A DNA stretch of 41,707 bases from assembly GCA_003500135.1 (NCBI GenBank), contig DNTA01000122.1, positions 1 to 41,707 on the forward strand, written 5' to 3'. Below the pieces are notes generated by a model. The model saw nothing but the letters and a program-made list of their open reading frames with translations, searched no databases and was not told where the DNA came from. This DNA comes from Cytophagales bacterium (GTDB lineage Bacteria; Bacteroidota; Bacteroidia; Cytophagales; Cyclobacteriaceae). A program made the translations under genes and the position numbers. Below are positions 19,845 to 28,703 of this stretch, one piece after another. The number at the start of each line of letters is the position of its first letter. Position 1 is the stretch's first letter.

Positions 19845-21596
19845 TTATGCCTCGGTTACAGTCATCATTTCATCAAGTTCCTGTTCGTATTTTTTAAAGT
19901 CGTCACTTTCAAATTCCGCATAGTTCATTTGCTTCATCAGGTTGATCACCTTTTTGAAAAAGTCATTTACCTGCTCGAAGTGGTCAAATTCAAATGGTGT
20001 ATCACAGATATTGATCACTTTGAGCATCATATACCTTTGACGATCGATGGGGCAGTTCTGGTCAATTTTGTCGAAGGCATCCTGCTGCAATATTATAAAG
20101 TCGATCACCTCTCTTTTCCAGAATTGTACGTGGTATTCTACCGGCACCGCATCATCACCGAGGATGTTGATCTGATCGTTGGCTTCCTCGCCTTGTCGTA
20201 CAAAGTCCTTGGCGCGGTTAACAATTTCCACCCAGTTTTCATGTATGTTTTCTTTCGACCAGCTTTCAAACTCCGGGTACTCCAGGTATTTGGAATATGA
20301 ATCCAAAGGTTCAATAGCCGGATATCTTTTGGCGTCTGCTCTTTTTTGGGCCAAGGCGTAGAAGCACCGGGCAACCTTTCTGGTTGATTCTGTTACAGGC
20401 TCTTTGAGGTTACCACCTGCCGGAGATACCGTACCAATAAAAGTAACCGATCCTTCATGTCCATTTAGCAATTCGACATATCCGGCACGGGAATAAAAGT
20501 TGGCGATAATAGCAGAAAGGTCCATGGGGTAGGCATCGGGCCCGGGTAATTCTTCCAGGCGGTTAGACATTTCCCTGAGCGCTTGTGCCCACCGTGAAGT
20601 TGAGTCGGCCAGAAGAAGCACTTTGAGACCCATATTTCTGTAATATTCAGCTATGGTCATCCCTACGTATACGGAGGCTTCCCTGGCTGCAACCGGCATG
20701 TTTGAAGTATTACAAACAATAGTAGTTCGTTCCTGGAGTTTGCGGCCCGTTCTCGGATCTTCTAATTCCGGAAACTCAGTGAAAATCTCAACTACCTCAT
20801 TGGCACGTTCACCGCATGCCGTCATGATGATCAAATCGGCATCTGCATTTTTGGCTAGTGCGTGCTGCAGCACCGTTTTTCCAGCACCAAAAGGACCGGG
20901 GATAAAACCGGTGCCACCTTCGGTCATTGGATTGAAAGTATCGATAGCGCGCACCCCGGTTTGCAACAACCTGTCAGGGCGTGGTTTTCTTTTGTAAACA
21001 TCAAGAGCGAGTTTAATGGGCCATTTCTGCGTCATGGTCAATGGTATTTCTTCGCCATTTTTATCCTTGACTTTAGCTATTACTTCTTCTACTGTGTAAT
21101 CACCTGCCTCTGCTATCCAGGTAATTTCATAGGCGCTCCTCATTTTAAATGGCACCATAATTTTGTGTTCGATCCAGTTTTCTGTCACATTGCCCAGCCA
21201 GTCAGAACCTGTCACATGATCGCCCACTGAAACGAGTGGCTTGAAATCAAATTTTTTACCATCATCGAGCGGATTGGCATATTCGCCACGCTTTAAAAAA
21301 GTACCTGATAGCGCATCGAGGTCATTTTGCAAACCATCATAGTTTTTAGACAATAACCCCGGGCCGAGTGTTACTTCCAACATTTCGCTGGTAAACTCAA
21401 CCTCATTTCCTACTTGTAATCCTCTGGTTGACTCGTATACCTGAGCATATGTAGTATCACCATTCACCCTGATCACTTCTGACATCAACTTTTCTTCGCC
21501 ATGCACTACATAGCAAATCTCATTTTGAACAACCGGTCCGTCTACACGAATGGTAAGCAGGTTGGATACAATAGAGGTGACAATTCCTTTCGTCAT
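19845..21596 (-). CDS. atpA: V-type ATP synthase subunit A (catalytic)
   Basis: A 583-residue catalytic subunit that binds and hydrolyses or makes ATP. Walker A GPFGAGKT is at residues 234-241, followed by the catalytic-Glu region ACGERANEV and Walker B VLLLADSTSRWA. The V/A-type non-homologous bulge lies in about 120-190. It matches Enterococcus NtpA in length and motif spacing. The direction of turnover (synthesis or pumping) cannot be told from sequence. It is preceded by the DUF2764 gene with a 22-base gap. Confidence 0.96.
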   Translation of the reverse strand: MTKGIVTSIVSNLLTIRVDGPVVQNEICYVVHGEEKLMSEVIRVNGDTTYAQVYESTRGLQVGNEVEFTSEMLEVTLGPGLLSKNYDGLQNDLDALSGTFLKRGEYANPLDDGKKFDFKPLVSVGDHVTGSDWLGNVTENWIEHKIMVPFKMRSAYEITWIAEAGDYTVEEVIAKVKDKNGEEIPLTMTQKWPIKLALDVYKRKPRPDRLLQTGVRAIDTFNPMTEGGTGFIPGPFGAGKTVLQHALAKNADADLIIMTACGERANEVVEIFTEFPELEDPRTGRKLQERTTIVCNTSNMPVAAREASVYVGMTIAEYYRNMGLKVLLLADSTSRWAQALREMSNRLEELPGPDAYPMDLSAIIANFYSRAGYVELLNGHEGSVTFIGTVSPAGGNLKEPVTESTRKVARCFYALAQKRADAKRYPAIEPLDSYSKYLEYPEFESWSKENIHENWVEIVNRAKDFVRQGEEANDQINILGDDAVPVEYHVQFWKREVIDFIILQQDAFDKIDQNCPIDRQRYMMLKVINICDTPFEFDHFEQVNDFFKKVINLMKQMNYAEFESDDFKKYEQELDEMMTVTEA

Positions 21597-21618
21597 ATAT
21601 GCGTTGGTTTATTGCTTA

Positions 21619-22455
21619 TTATTCATTTAATGTTTTAATACTCCATTTGTTCATCGCATCTGACAACAGATGCTCAATCTGACCTTTTTCTGCTTCCTGT
21701 TGGTCAAGTAATAGCCACCGCCATGAAATTTTCAATTGCAGATAGTATGCAAATACATTACTGTTTTCGAAGAAATCAAGAGAGGTTAATTCTTCTAATC
21801 GGTTCCATTTCAGCCGGTCAACGTACTTTTCAAGGTCGTATAAAGAAGATTTATCAATATATTGCTGCAACTGTTCGATAAAAGGATATTGTTCTCCCAG
21901 CCCGAAATCGGGTGTCTGACTTCGGGTAAGGCTGGAATTAATATCGCTCTCGCCGATCAGTTGGTTTTTTATCGGAAGATCATAGGTTCTTGCATTAATG
22001 GCGGCAATAATATTTTTTAAATCCTGCAGGAACCTGAAATATGATTTGATGAAATCATTATCGCTATTACTGATTTCATGATAAAACAAAGAAAATAGTT
22101 GACGTTCCAGGTCTGATATTGGTTTTTCCTCAAGCCAATAATCGTTTTCCGTCAGCCAGTCACTCAGAAACGGAGGCAGAAGGGTTATCAGATCATTTGT
22201 TTTTTTAAATTCAACCGGGAGATCCGGCACTTCGATAACTAAAGGATAAACCTGTGGTTCCTTCCGTTTTTCATGAAGTATCTGAACGAGTTTTTTAACT
22301 CGCTCCGGTACGGTGAGCAATTCCAGTATATGCCTGTCACTTTCTGCAAGGTTACGCAGAATGAAGTTGTGCCACTTCTTGAAATCAAGATTTCGAGGTG
22401 GTTTATCAGGGTTAAGATTGGGCAATGATGCGATGAGGTAGTAGTATTTCATCAC
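21619..22455 (-). CDS. DUF2764 family protein, V-ATPase operon component (subunit C-like)
   Basis: A 278-residue, mostly helical cytosolic protein opening MKYYYLIASLPNL, the DUF2764 start signature. Such genes sit between the E and A genes in Chlamydia and Bacteroides V-ATPase operons, and the same position is kept here. Subunit C of other V/A-ATPases connects the central rotor to the K ring and opens with a similar Y-Y pattern, so this is the natural candidate for a C equivalent. That is inference. Its start overlaps the subunit E stop by 4 bases, which suggests matched expression. Confidence 0.82.
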   Translation of the reverse strand: MMKYYYLIASLPNLNPDKPPRNLDFKKWHNFILRNLAESDRHILELLTVPERVKKLVQILHEKRKEPQVYPLVIEVPDLPVEFKKTNDLITLLPPFLSDWLTENDYWLEEKPISDLERQLFSLFYHEISNSDNDFIKSYFRFLQDLKNIIAAINARTYDLPIKNQLIGESDINSSLTRSQTPDFGLGEQYPFIEQLQQYIDKSSLYDLEKYVDRLKWNRLEELTSLDFFENSNVFAYYLQLKISWRWLLLDQQEAEKGQIEHLLSDAMNKWSIKTLNE

Positions 22456-23042
22456 TTATTGTTAAAAAGCAGCTCTTCAGTTTTTTTATTGACAAAAGGT
22501 TTTAAAAATTCCACAAAATCGCCCTCCGAAAAAGATAAGGCATATCCTTCTTTTGTGAGTTCTATTCGAAAGCCCGATTTTAACCTTCCGTCGAATGTAA
22601 GGCTGGTTTTGGGAAGTTTTTGTGAAAGGCTGCTTTTAAATGCGCTATCGGTGCCTTCCGGCAATACCACTTTGATGTCGTTGTTTTCCGACATCTTTTG
22701 ACTCACTTCCAAAATTAATTTTTTAACAAATTCCGGATCGTCAAATGCTTTTTTTACAGGAGCTTCCAGCACCTGCGCGCTAATGGCTTTTTTAATTTCT
22801 TGTTTTAAACTGCTCAAGGCCTGTTGCCCTGCCAATTTTATGTCGGCAAGAGCATTCTGATGTACAGCATCAGCCTCTTTTTCAGCCTTTTCTTTTATGG
22901 CTTTAGCGTCCTGTTTGGCTTTTTGAACAATTTCTTCTGCCTTCTTTTCGGCGTCTTCGGTTATTTCTACCGCTTTATTTTCTGCTTTCTCAACACCTTC
23001 CTGGTATATTTTTTCTGCCAGGGCATCAAGGTTTTGTATCAT
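22452..23042 (-). CDS. atpE: V-type ATP synthase subunit E
   Basis: A 196-residue peripheral-stalk subunit. Residues 1-95 form a long Ala/Lys/Glu-rich helix (AEKKAEEIVQKAKQDAKAIK), and the C-terminal half is the compact alpha/beta head that caps subunit B. No separate G/H partner gene for the stalk coiled coil is present in the operon. The gene starts 18 bases after the second universal stress protein gene and is followed by DUF2764 with a 4-base overlap. Confidence 0.9.
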   Translation of the reverse strand: MIQNLDALAEKIYQEGVEKAENKAVEITEDAEKKAEEIVQKAKQDAKAIKEKAEKEADAVHQNALADIKLAGQQALSSLKQEIKKAISAQVLEAPVKKAFDDPEFVKKLILEVSQKMSENNDIKVVLPEGTDSAFKSSLSQKLPKTSLTFDGRLKSGFRIELTKEGYALSFSEGDFVEFLKPFVNKKTEELLFNNK

Positions 23043-23060
23043 GTGCGATTGAATTTTGGA

Positions 23061-23981
23061 TTATATTTTTTTCATGGCTTTGAAAAAGTCGTACACTTCT
23101 TCTTTCACATGTTGTTTCACTAAAAGTAATAAAATATTATGATCATAGGAAATAACTTTTTCAGCAACACTACCTAAAATAAAATGAGCTACTGCTGTTT
23201 GCTCTTTACTACCGATAACGATCATGTCGATATCTTCTTTTTCGGCATAATTAAAAATAGTTTTAGCTACATTATTATGTTCACATATCGTAAAAGCCGG
23301 TTCAGCCCTCATGCATCCTAAATCATGATGGGTTTTAAAATATTCCCATCTTTTTTGGGCATGCCCTATCATAATTTCAGCCATTTCTTCCCTGCTCTTG
23401 CCTACTTTCGAGTGTCCGAAAGGAACCTCGACCACGTGTTGGCAGATAAAAGTTGTATTGGGCAGAAATTTAGACATAGAACAAGCACGACGAAAGACAT
23501 GTTCCGTATTTTCGCTAAAATCTACAGGAATCAGTACTTTTTTTATACTCCCTTTGTAGGATTGTGGCACAAAAAGTATTGAGCATTTACTTTTTTGAGC
23601 CATTTTCTCCATCACTATGCCCTTTCCGTGTTCATGCTGTTTTTTGCCAGCAATCATTAAATCAACGTGTTTGATGTCGGCCCAATGCAGCAATTTTTTG
23701 AGTGGATCTCCTTCATGCACCTCGAAGTGTACATTGATATTATTAATGGCAGCACTATCCCTTACCTCTTTCTTCATCCGCTCGGTGAGCAGTTCATCAA
23801 TAGGTTTGTCCGTGCTGCCATTATTGTCGGCACCAAATTTTTCCAAATCTTTTTGCACATGCAAAAAATAGATGTCTTCGATTCGGGGATTGAATTTCAT
23901 GAACTGACACATGAACCGCAACAATACTTCGTCCATTGCAGTTAGGTCGAGTCCAACCATTAATCTTTTGTAAAGTGCCAT
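23061..23981 (-). CDS. Universal stress protein, tandem UspA domains
   Basis: A 306-residue protein with two UspA domains (about 1-145 and 150-290). The second ends in VIGSKEQTAVAHFILGSVAE, which resembles the ATP-loop G-x2-G-x9-G-S/T but has Glu at the second Gly, so nucleotide binding is doubtful. The first has MIAGKKQHEHGKGIVMEKMAQ. KVLIPVDFSENTEHVF marks the start of domain 2. Usp proteins respond to energy and osmotic stress. It sits 14 bases after another usp and 18 bases before V-ATPase subunit E, all on one strand, so it is very likely in the V-ATPase transcript. Confidence 0.87.
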   Translation of the reverse strand: MALYKRLMVGLDLTAMDEVLLRFMCQFMKFNPRIEDIYFLHVQKDLEKFGADNNGSTDKPIDELLTERMKKEVRDSAAINNINVHFEVHEGDPLKKLLHWADIKHVDLMIAGKKQHEHGKGIVMEKMAQKSKCSILFVPQSYKGSIKKVLIPVDFSENTEHVFRRACSMSKFLPNTTFICQHVVEVPFGHSKVGKSREEMAEIMIGHAQKRWEYFKTHHDLGCMRAEPAFTICEHNNVAKTIFNYAEKEDIDMIVIGSKEQTAVAHFILGSVAEKVISYDHNILLLLVKQHVKEEVYDFFKAMKKI

Positions 23982-23995
23982 ACTGCTATTATTTA

Positions 23996-24859
23996 TCAGC
24001 TTTTCAAATTCATTGACAAAATAGGTACCCTTGCATGCAGGGCCATTCTTTTTGTCAGACTTTTATGGAAAATTCTCCTTAAGAAATTTCTTGAGCGATG
24101 TATTACCGCAACCAGCGATATTCCCTGGTTTAACAGGTAATAGGTCAATCCTGATTTAAGCAGGTTTCTATTGATTGCATGAATTTGAACCGGATAACCT
24201 TCAAATTGCTTCTTCAGGTCCTGCAATTTTCTTTTCTCCGAAATCGTCAATTCCTTACGATGGCTTTTTAAACCAATGATATGGATTTCAGTATTCAGAG
24301 CCTCGGCAACCAATTTTACATTGTCCAACAAGGTAAGGTTTTCAATGGGCTCAAAATCGTAGGTAAATGCAATCTTATCCGGCAATTCCACTTCTTCCAT
24401 ATCATTTGGCACAATTAATACCGGCACATCGGCATTCATACTCACTCTGGAGGCAAGGGTGTAGTCGCGCCCGTGCTCTTTCTTCAGGCCGCTTGTACCC
24501 ATGATGATTAAGTTTACCGATGGTTTACGGCTGTATTTCATTATTTGATCATACACCGTGCCTCTTACATTTTCGAACCTGACGTTCAATTCGTTAAGTT
24601 CGGGATGTTGGTTGTAAAGTTCCCTGAATTGGTTTATAAATTTTCTTTCGAGTTGCCGAAGTTTAAGCCTTTCGTACCTTCCCAAACGCTTGCTATCGGG
24701 AATTTTTTCAAACGACCTGTGCAAAAGAGGCCTGTGATAAACATGAAGGAAGGTGATTTTTGCTTTGTATGGTTTCGCTATGCGCAGGGCCAATTGAATT
24801 GCATTTTCACTATTATGACTGAATTCAATTGGAATAAGGATGTTTTGAATCTTTTTCAT
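23996..24859 (-). CDS. Universal stress protein, tandem UspA domains
   Basis: A 287-residue protein with an N-terminal UspA domain (1-145: NILIPIEFSHNSENAI, then IIMGTSGLKKEHGRDYTLAS as the nucleotide loop, GxxG kept) and a more diverged second domain (about 150-287) whose loop is replaced by basic residues (HRSRNFLRRIFHKSL). It is the first gene of the usp-usp-V-ATPase unit and faces a 319-base upstream region with a structured inverted repeat. It is not a close duplicate of the second usp by simple inspection. Its role in controlling the ATPase is a hypothesis. Confidence 0.85.
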   Translation of the reverse strand: MKKIQNILIPIEFSHNSENAIQLALRIAKPYKAKITFLHVYHRPLLHRSFEKIPDSKRLGRYERLKLRQLERKFINQFRELYNQHPELNELNVRFENVRGTVYDQIMKYSRKPSVNLIIMGTSGLKKEHGRDYTLASRVSMNADVPVLIVPNDMEEVELPDKIAFTYDFEPIENLTLLDNVKLVAEALNTEIHIIGLKSHRKELTISEKRKLQDLKKQFEGYPVQIHAINRNLLKSGLTYYLLNQGISLVAVIHRSRNFLRRIFHKSLTKRMALHARVPILSMNLKS

Positions 24860-25178
24860 AGTGTTCAGTATTGTTAAGTTAAAGTTGTACTATGGTGACC
24901 TGTTGTGCTCAATAATTTTAAAAACACATTGCTCCATGATTCTGGATTTTAAATTATATCTCGGTTCAGGTGAAATGTGAATTGTATGTCTAATCCACAC
25001 AAAAAAACGTTAAAACGTTACCAAAAGCTTTAAGATAAAACCATCTGAAATAGATGTATTTATCTACATATAATAACGGAAAAAACACCCCTTTTGTTAC
25101 CTGTAATTAACAAATGTAAGAACTCCAAAAAAACCATTTGAAAGGCCTGAAGGCCATTTTGTTGAATAAATTCAGAGG
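24860..25178. other. 319-base region upstream of usp and downstream of oadB
   Basis: It holds no ORF. Features seen are a 33-base imperfect inverted repeat at 25033-25065, a repeated AAACGTTA at about 25005-25020, and a small GGCC-TGAA-GGCC hairpin at 25144-25155 near the end of oadB that could be a weak terminator on the minus strand. No exact minus-strand TAnnTTTG was found, so the promoter of the usp-V-ATPase unit is not located. Confidence 0.45.
25033..25065. repeat. Imperfect inverted repeat upstream of the usp/V-ATPase operon
   Basis: AGATAAA (25033-25039) pairs with TTTATCT (25059-25065), and CATCT (25042-25046) with AGATG (25052-25056), separated by a 2x2 internal mismatch and a GAAAT centre. 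It lies about 175 bases before the usp start. It could be a regulator site or an RNA hairpin in the leader. Confidence 0.4.
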
Positions 25179-26396
25179 TTAACCTGCCAGAAAACTGATC
25201 AGGACGCCCGCAGCTACTGCCGAGCCGATTACACCTGATATATTGCTGGCCATAGCGTATTGCAACAGATGATTTTGCGGATCGTGTTTTAAGGCTATTT
25301 CATTGGCTACTCTGGAGGCCATGGGTACTGCGCTTAACCCTGTTGCTCCAATAAGTGGATTAATTTTCTTTTTGTTAAAAAAATTATAGCCCTTCACAGC
25401 AAAAATCCCACCTCCGATTGAGATCCCGAATGCCAAAAAACCACCGACGATAATTCCAATAATCTCCCATTGTAAAAATTCTGAAGCGGTCATAGTGGCC
25501 CCGACACTTAATCCAAGAAAAATTGTAGCAGTATTCATAATCGGCCCTGAAGCTGCTTTGGATAATCTTTCTGTGCTGGTTCCAATTTCTTTTATCAGAT
25601 TTCCAAATAAAAGCATTCCTGCCAGTGGTAAGGCAGAGGGAACTATTAGCCCAATCACTAATGAAAGCACAATCGGGAAAATGATTTTTACTGTTTTAAT
25701 GTTTTTAATTTCAATTTTACCTGGAAACAGCTTGTCTTGCAATTTCATGTTGATCTGAAGCTCACTGGTGTTACAGGTCATTTTGACAACCAGAGGTATA
25801 ATGACCGGAACTAATGCCATATAACTATAGGCAGCTATTGCTACAGGCCCCAGCAAATGATCGGCCAGGATTATTGTAGTATATATTGCCGTAGGGCCGT
25901 CAGCGCCTCCGATGATACCTAATGAGGCCGCTTCTTCGATGGAAAAGCCAACCAGTAGGGCGCATATCAGTACGGTAAAAATTCCAATTTGTGCTGCTGC
26001 ACCAAAAAAGGCGAGTCTTAAATTGCGAAGCATGGGCCCGAAATCGGTTAAAGCGCCAACTCCCATAAATATGACAGGTGGAAGAAAACCGGTTTTGATG
26101 AGAGAATAATAGACGAAATTTATAATTCCGTATTCTTTGGCAATTTCAAGCATGGTTAGGTGTGTAATTCCCGGAGCTTGTTCAGTTGAAACTACTCCCA
26201 TGGGTTCTCCGCTCACCAATACTCCTGGAAAATTCGCTATCAATAAACCAAAGGCGATAGGTACCAAAAGTAGGGGTTCATACTTTTTATGAATACCCAG
26301 AAAAAGTAAAACCGTTCCGATGAGCCACATCAATATCATGCCCGGTGTAATGCCACCTAAAGCAGTCATATTGAATAATTTTTCAAAGATTTCCAT
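25179..26396 (-). CDS. oadB: Sodium ion-translocating decarboxylase subunit beta (OadB)
   Basis: A 405-residue integral membrane protein that carries Na+ out of the cell as carboxybiotin is decarboxylated. Family motifs are clear: IIGGADGPTAIYTT with the key Asp at residue 166 (equivalent to Asp203 of Klebsiella OadB), and near the C-terminus SNISGVIGSAVAAG with the conserved Asn, Gly and Ser. About nine to eleven hydrophobic helices are visible. It starts 21 bases after oadA and ends the oadG-oadA-oadB unit. OadB, MmdB and GcdB are alike, so the substrate depends on the alpha subunit. Confidence 0.94.
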   Translation of the reverse strand: MEIFEKLFNMTALGGITPGMILMWLIGTVLLFLGIHKKYEPLLLVPIAFGLLIANFPGVLVSGEPMGVVSTEQAPGITHLTMLEIAKEYGIINFVYYSLIKTGFLPPVIFMGVGALTDFGPMLRNLRLAFFGAAAQIGIFTVLICALLVGFSIEEAASLGIIGGADGPTAIYTTIILADHLLGPVAIAAYSYMALVPVIIPLVVKMTCNTSELQINMKLQDKLFPGKIEIKNIKTVKIIFPIVLSLVIGLIVPSALPLAGMLLFGNLIKEIGTSTERLSKAASGPIMNTATIFLGLSVGATMTASEFLQWEIIGIIVGGFLAFGISIGGGIFAVKGYNFFNKKKINPLIGATGLSAVPMASRVANEIALKHDPQNHLLQYAMASNISGVIGSAVAAGVLISFLAG

Positions 26397-26417
26397 AGTA
26401 ACTGACTTTACCTCTAC

Positions 26418-28295
26418 TTATTTCAATCGAATAAGAACATCGTCCTCTTCTACTGCTGCTCCATCGCTAAGGCAAACTTCAGTAACCACTCCCGACTGAT
26501 TGGATGAAATGGCATTATACACTTTCATTGACTCGATGTAGCCGATAACCTGACCTTCCGTTACATTATCACCTACTTTGACCGGGGCCTCATCATTGTT
26601 TTTGGTCAGGAAAAAGCTGCCTTCAAGAGGAGCTTGAATTTCTTTTCCCCCTGCTTTAGTATTGCCAACTGGTTGCTTTATTTCCTTTTCACTTGTAGAT
26701 GATGGCTTCAAATTTGAATCTTCATAGCTCACATTCACAAGAAATTTTTCGCCATTCACGTCTATTTGGAGTGTTTTTGGTGAAAAATGGGTTATTGCAG
26801 AGGTTGCTGTTTCAACCGATTCCGATTTGGAATTTTTTGCTTTTTTCTCAGCAAGTTCTTTTTCAAAATCTGATTTCGCCTTTCCCGATCTCATGTTTCT
26901 GTATTGAACCGGATGCATGGCCAGTTCAAATAGCTCTTCATCGTCTTCGCCGTAGTCCCATCCCTTTTCATCCATTTCTTTTTTGAACATATCGAGTTCA
27001 TCGGGATATAAATCCTGAGGATTTCCGGTATAAAATTCCCTGCCCTCCATTTTTGCTTTTTCAATGAGTTCAGGATCAAGTGGGCCCGGAAGCTGTCCTT
27101 GTTTGCCAAGCAACATATCCCATGTGTTATCATCGATTATACTCCAGCGCTCTTTACCTTTAGCCATTTGCATCACATTGATCAATGCTGTGTTTTTGAC
27201 ATACTGGCTGTATGGGGTTACCAACGGAGGATAACCCATTTTGGGCCAGATATATTCGACCTCTTCAAATAATTTGAGCAATAGTTCATCCAGATTGGTT
27301 TCCTGCTTATCGTTTTTCCTTAACCATTTATTCAGGCTGTTCAGGTTATTTTCGAGATCGGACATAAGGCTGCCCATCATACCACCGGGCAGGCCCGAAC
27401 CGATAAGAAGCGAGTTCAAATAACGGTTTCTGGGGTTTATAAAGTATCCCAGAAAATCATCAATAAATCCCTGGGTTAGTCTCCGCGCCTCCATATAGGC
27501 TTTCATATTTACTTTAGGAACAGTAAACCCGGCATCTTCCAACATCGCCTGCACTGTTAACAAATCGGCATGACCTGTTCCCCATGACAGGGGCTCCATG
27601 CCTACATCAATAATTTCGGCGCCTGCACGAGCCACCTCTAAAATAGAGGCGGTAGTAAACCCGGGGGCGGTTTGTCCATGATATTGAATTAAAATATCGG
27701 GGTAGGCCGCTTTGATGCCTTCCACAATTTTCCCTAAAGAAACCGGCCTTCCGATCCCTGCCATATCCTTTAGGCAAATTTCTTCTGAACCTGCATCAAT
27801 CAATTCAGACGCCATTTTAACGTAATAATCAACAGTGTGGATTTTTGAATGAGTAAGGCTCAATGTACCCTGGGCGATCATACCCCCTTGTTTGGCAAAA
27901 TTGATGGAATCGATGATATTTCGCACGTCGTTCAGGCCATCGAACGAGCGCGCAATATCCACGCCTTGTCTTTTCTTTACTTTAAACATTAATTTTCTGA
28001 CATCAGCAGGAACAGGATTCATACGGATGCCATTCAGGCCGCGCTCAAGCATATGGGTTTTTATGCCGGCATCATTGAAAGGCTTACACCAGGCCCTTAC
28101 TGCTTTGTTCGGATTTTCCCCAAACAACAGTTGTATTTGCTCAAATCCACCTCCGTTTGTCTCCACTCTCGAGAAACAATCCATATCAATAATCACAGGG
28201 GCAATTTGCTCTAGTTGATCTTTACCTGGCATATACTTACCGGCCGATTGCCACATGTCGCGGTATACAAGTGAAAACTGAATTTCTCGTCCCAT
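26418..28295 (-). CDS. oadA: Oxaloacetate decarboxylase alpha subunit with biotin carrier domain
   Basis: A 625-residue carboxyltransferase fused to a biotinyl domain. The N-terminal TIM barrel (about 1-290) transfers CO2 from oxaloacetate to biotin, a helical conserved carboxylase domain follows (about 300-470), then a Lys/Glu/Ser-rich linker, and a biotinyl domain (about 550-625) with ESMK and the biotinylated Lys591, 34 residues from the C-terminus as usual. Metal ligands by family comparison: Asp13 in YRDMWQS, Lys176 in CLKDMAG, and His206. The fourth position, normally His in HxH, is Gln208 (HGQ). The DMDCFSRVETNGGG opening is the Bacteroidota form of the family. It follows oadG by 5 bases. 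The loss of one metal-binding His is noted separately. Confidence 0.93.
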   Translation of the reverse strand: MGREIQFSLVYRDMWQSAGKYMPGKDQLEQIAPVIIDMDCFSRVETNGGGFEQIQLLFGENPNKAVRAWCKPFNDAGIKTHMLERGLNGIRMNPVPADVRKLMFKVKKRQGVDIARSFDGLNDVRNIIDSINFAKQGGMIAQGTLSLTHSKIHTVDYYVKMASELIDAGSEEICLKDMAGIGRPVSLGKIVEGIKAAYPDILIQYHGQTAPGFTTASILEVARAGAEIIDVGMEPLSWGTGHADLLTVQAMLEDAGFTVPKVNMKAYMEARRLTQGFIDDFLGYFINPRNRYLNSLLIGSGLPGGMMGSLMSDLENNLNSLNKWLRKNDKQETNLDELLLKLFEEVEYIWPKMGYPPLVTPYSQYVKNTALINVMQMAKGKERWSIIDDNTWDMLLGKQGQLPGPLDPELIEKAKMEGREFYTGNPQDLYPDELDMFKKEMDEKGWDYGEDDEELFELAMHPVQYRNMRSGKAKSDFEKELAEKKAKNSKSESVETATSAITHFSPKTLQIDVNGEKFLVNVSYEDSNLKPSSTSEKEIKQPVGNTKAGGKEIQAPLEGSFFLTKNNDEAPVKVGDNVTEGQVIGYIESMKVYNAISSNQSGVVTEVCLSDGAAVEEDDVLIRLK

Positions 28296-28300
28296 ACCTA

Positions 28301-28573
28301 TTATGATTTGTTTTGTTTATTCATTTTTGAAATGTGCTCTACCTTACCTTTCCCACCTGTAATTGTTTCTACCGCTGCTACAATGGCAGCAATTTCGTTG
28401 GGTTTAACTTCCTGATGGGGTTCAAAAGTAGAAAGCTGTGGAAGTTGTGGGTAAAAACGGTTAACAATCCGGATCAATAGACTACCCAGTAAAACAATGA
28501 GTGACAGAATAGCAAAAACCGTAATGATGCCAACAATGAGCAGCATTATGGCCGTATTGATTTGATCAGGCAT
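28301..28573 (-). CDS. oadG: OadG-type sodium pump decarboxylase gamma subunit
   Basis: A 90-residue protein with one N-terminal transmembrane helix (about residues 8-36, ITVFAILSLIVLLGSLLI) and a cytosolic tail containing NEIAAIVAAVETITGGKGKV. OadG proteins tie the alpha subunit to the beta membrane pump. NEIAAIVAAV is the typical tail motif. It is the first gene of the oad unit, 130 bases after the response regulator gene, and is followed 5 bases later by oadA. Small OadG proteins diverge fast, but place and layout make the call secure. Confidence 0.88.
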   Translation of the reverse strand: MPDQINTAIMLLIVGIITVFAILSLIVLLGSLLIRIVNRFYPQLPQLSTFEPHQEVKPNEIAAIVAAVETITGGKGKVEHISKMNKQNKS

Positions 28574-28703
28574 AAGTTTTAGCTTTAGGTTGATATGAAT
28601 TTAGCAAGAAAAAGGGTAAACCGGTCAATGAATGATTGTGAAAAACGTCATACCGGGACTATTTTCATTTCCTGAAACGGAAAAAATCTTCCGAAATAGT
28701 TTT

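Noticed and set aside
25005..25020. AAACGTTA repeat as a regulator site
   Set aside because: Two copies of a short AT-rich word in a low-complexity gap are not enough for a call.
28678..28693. CGGAA/TTCCG hairpin after the response regulator as a terminator
   Set aside because: Stem is only five pairs and is followed by TTTC, too weak to separate the regulator from oadG with confidence.
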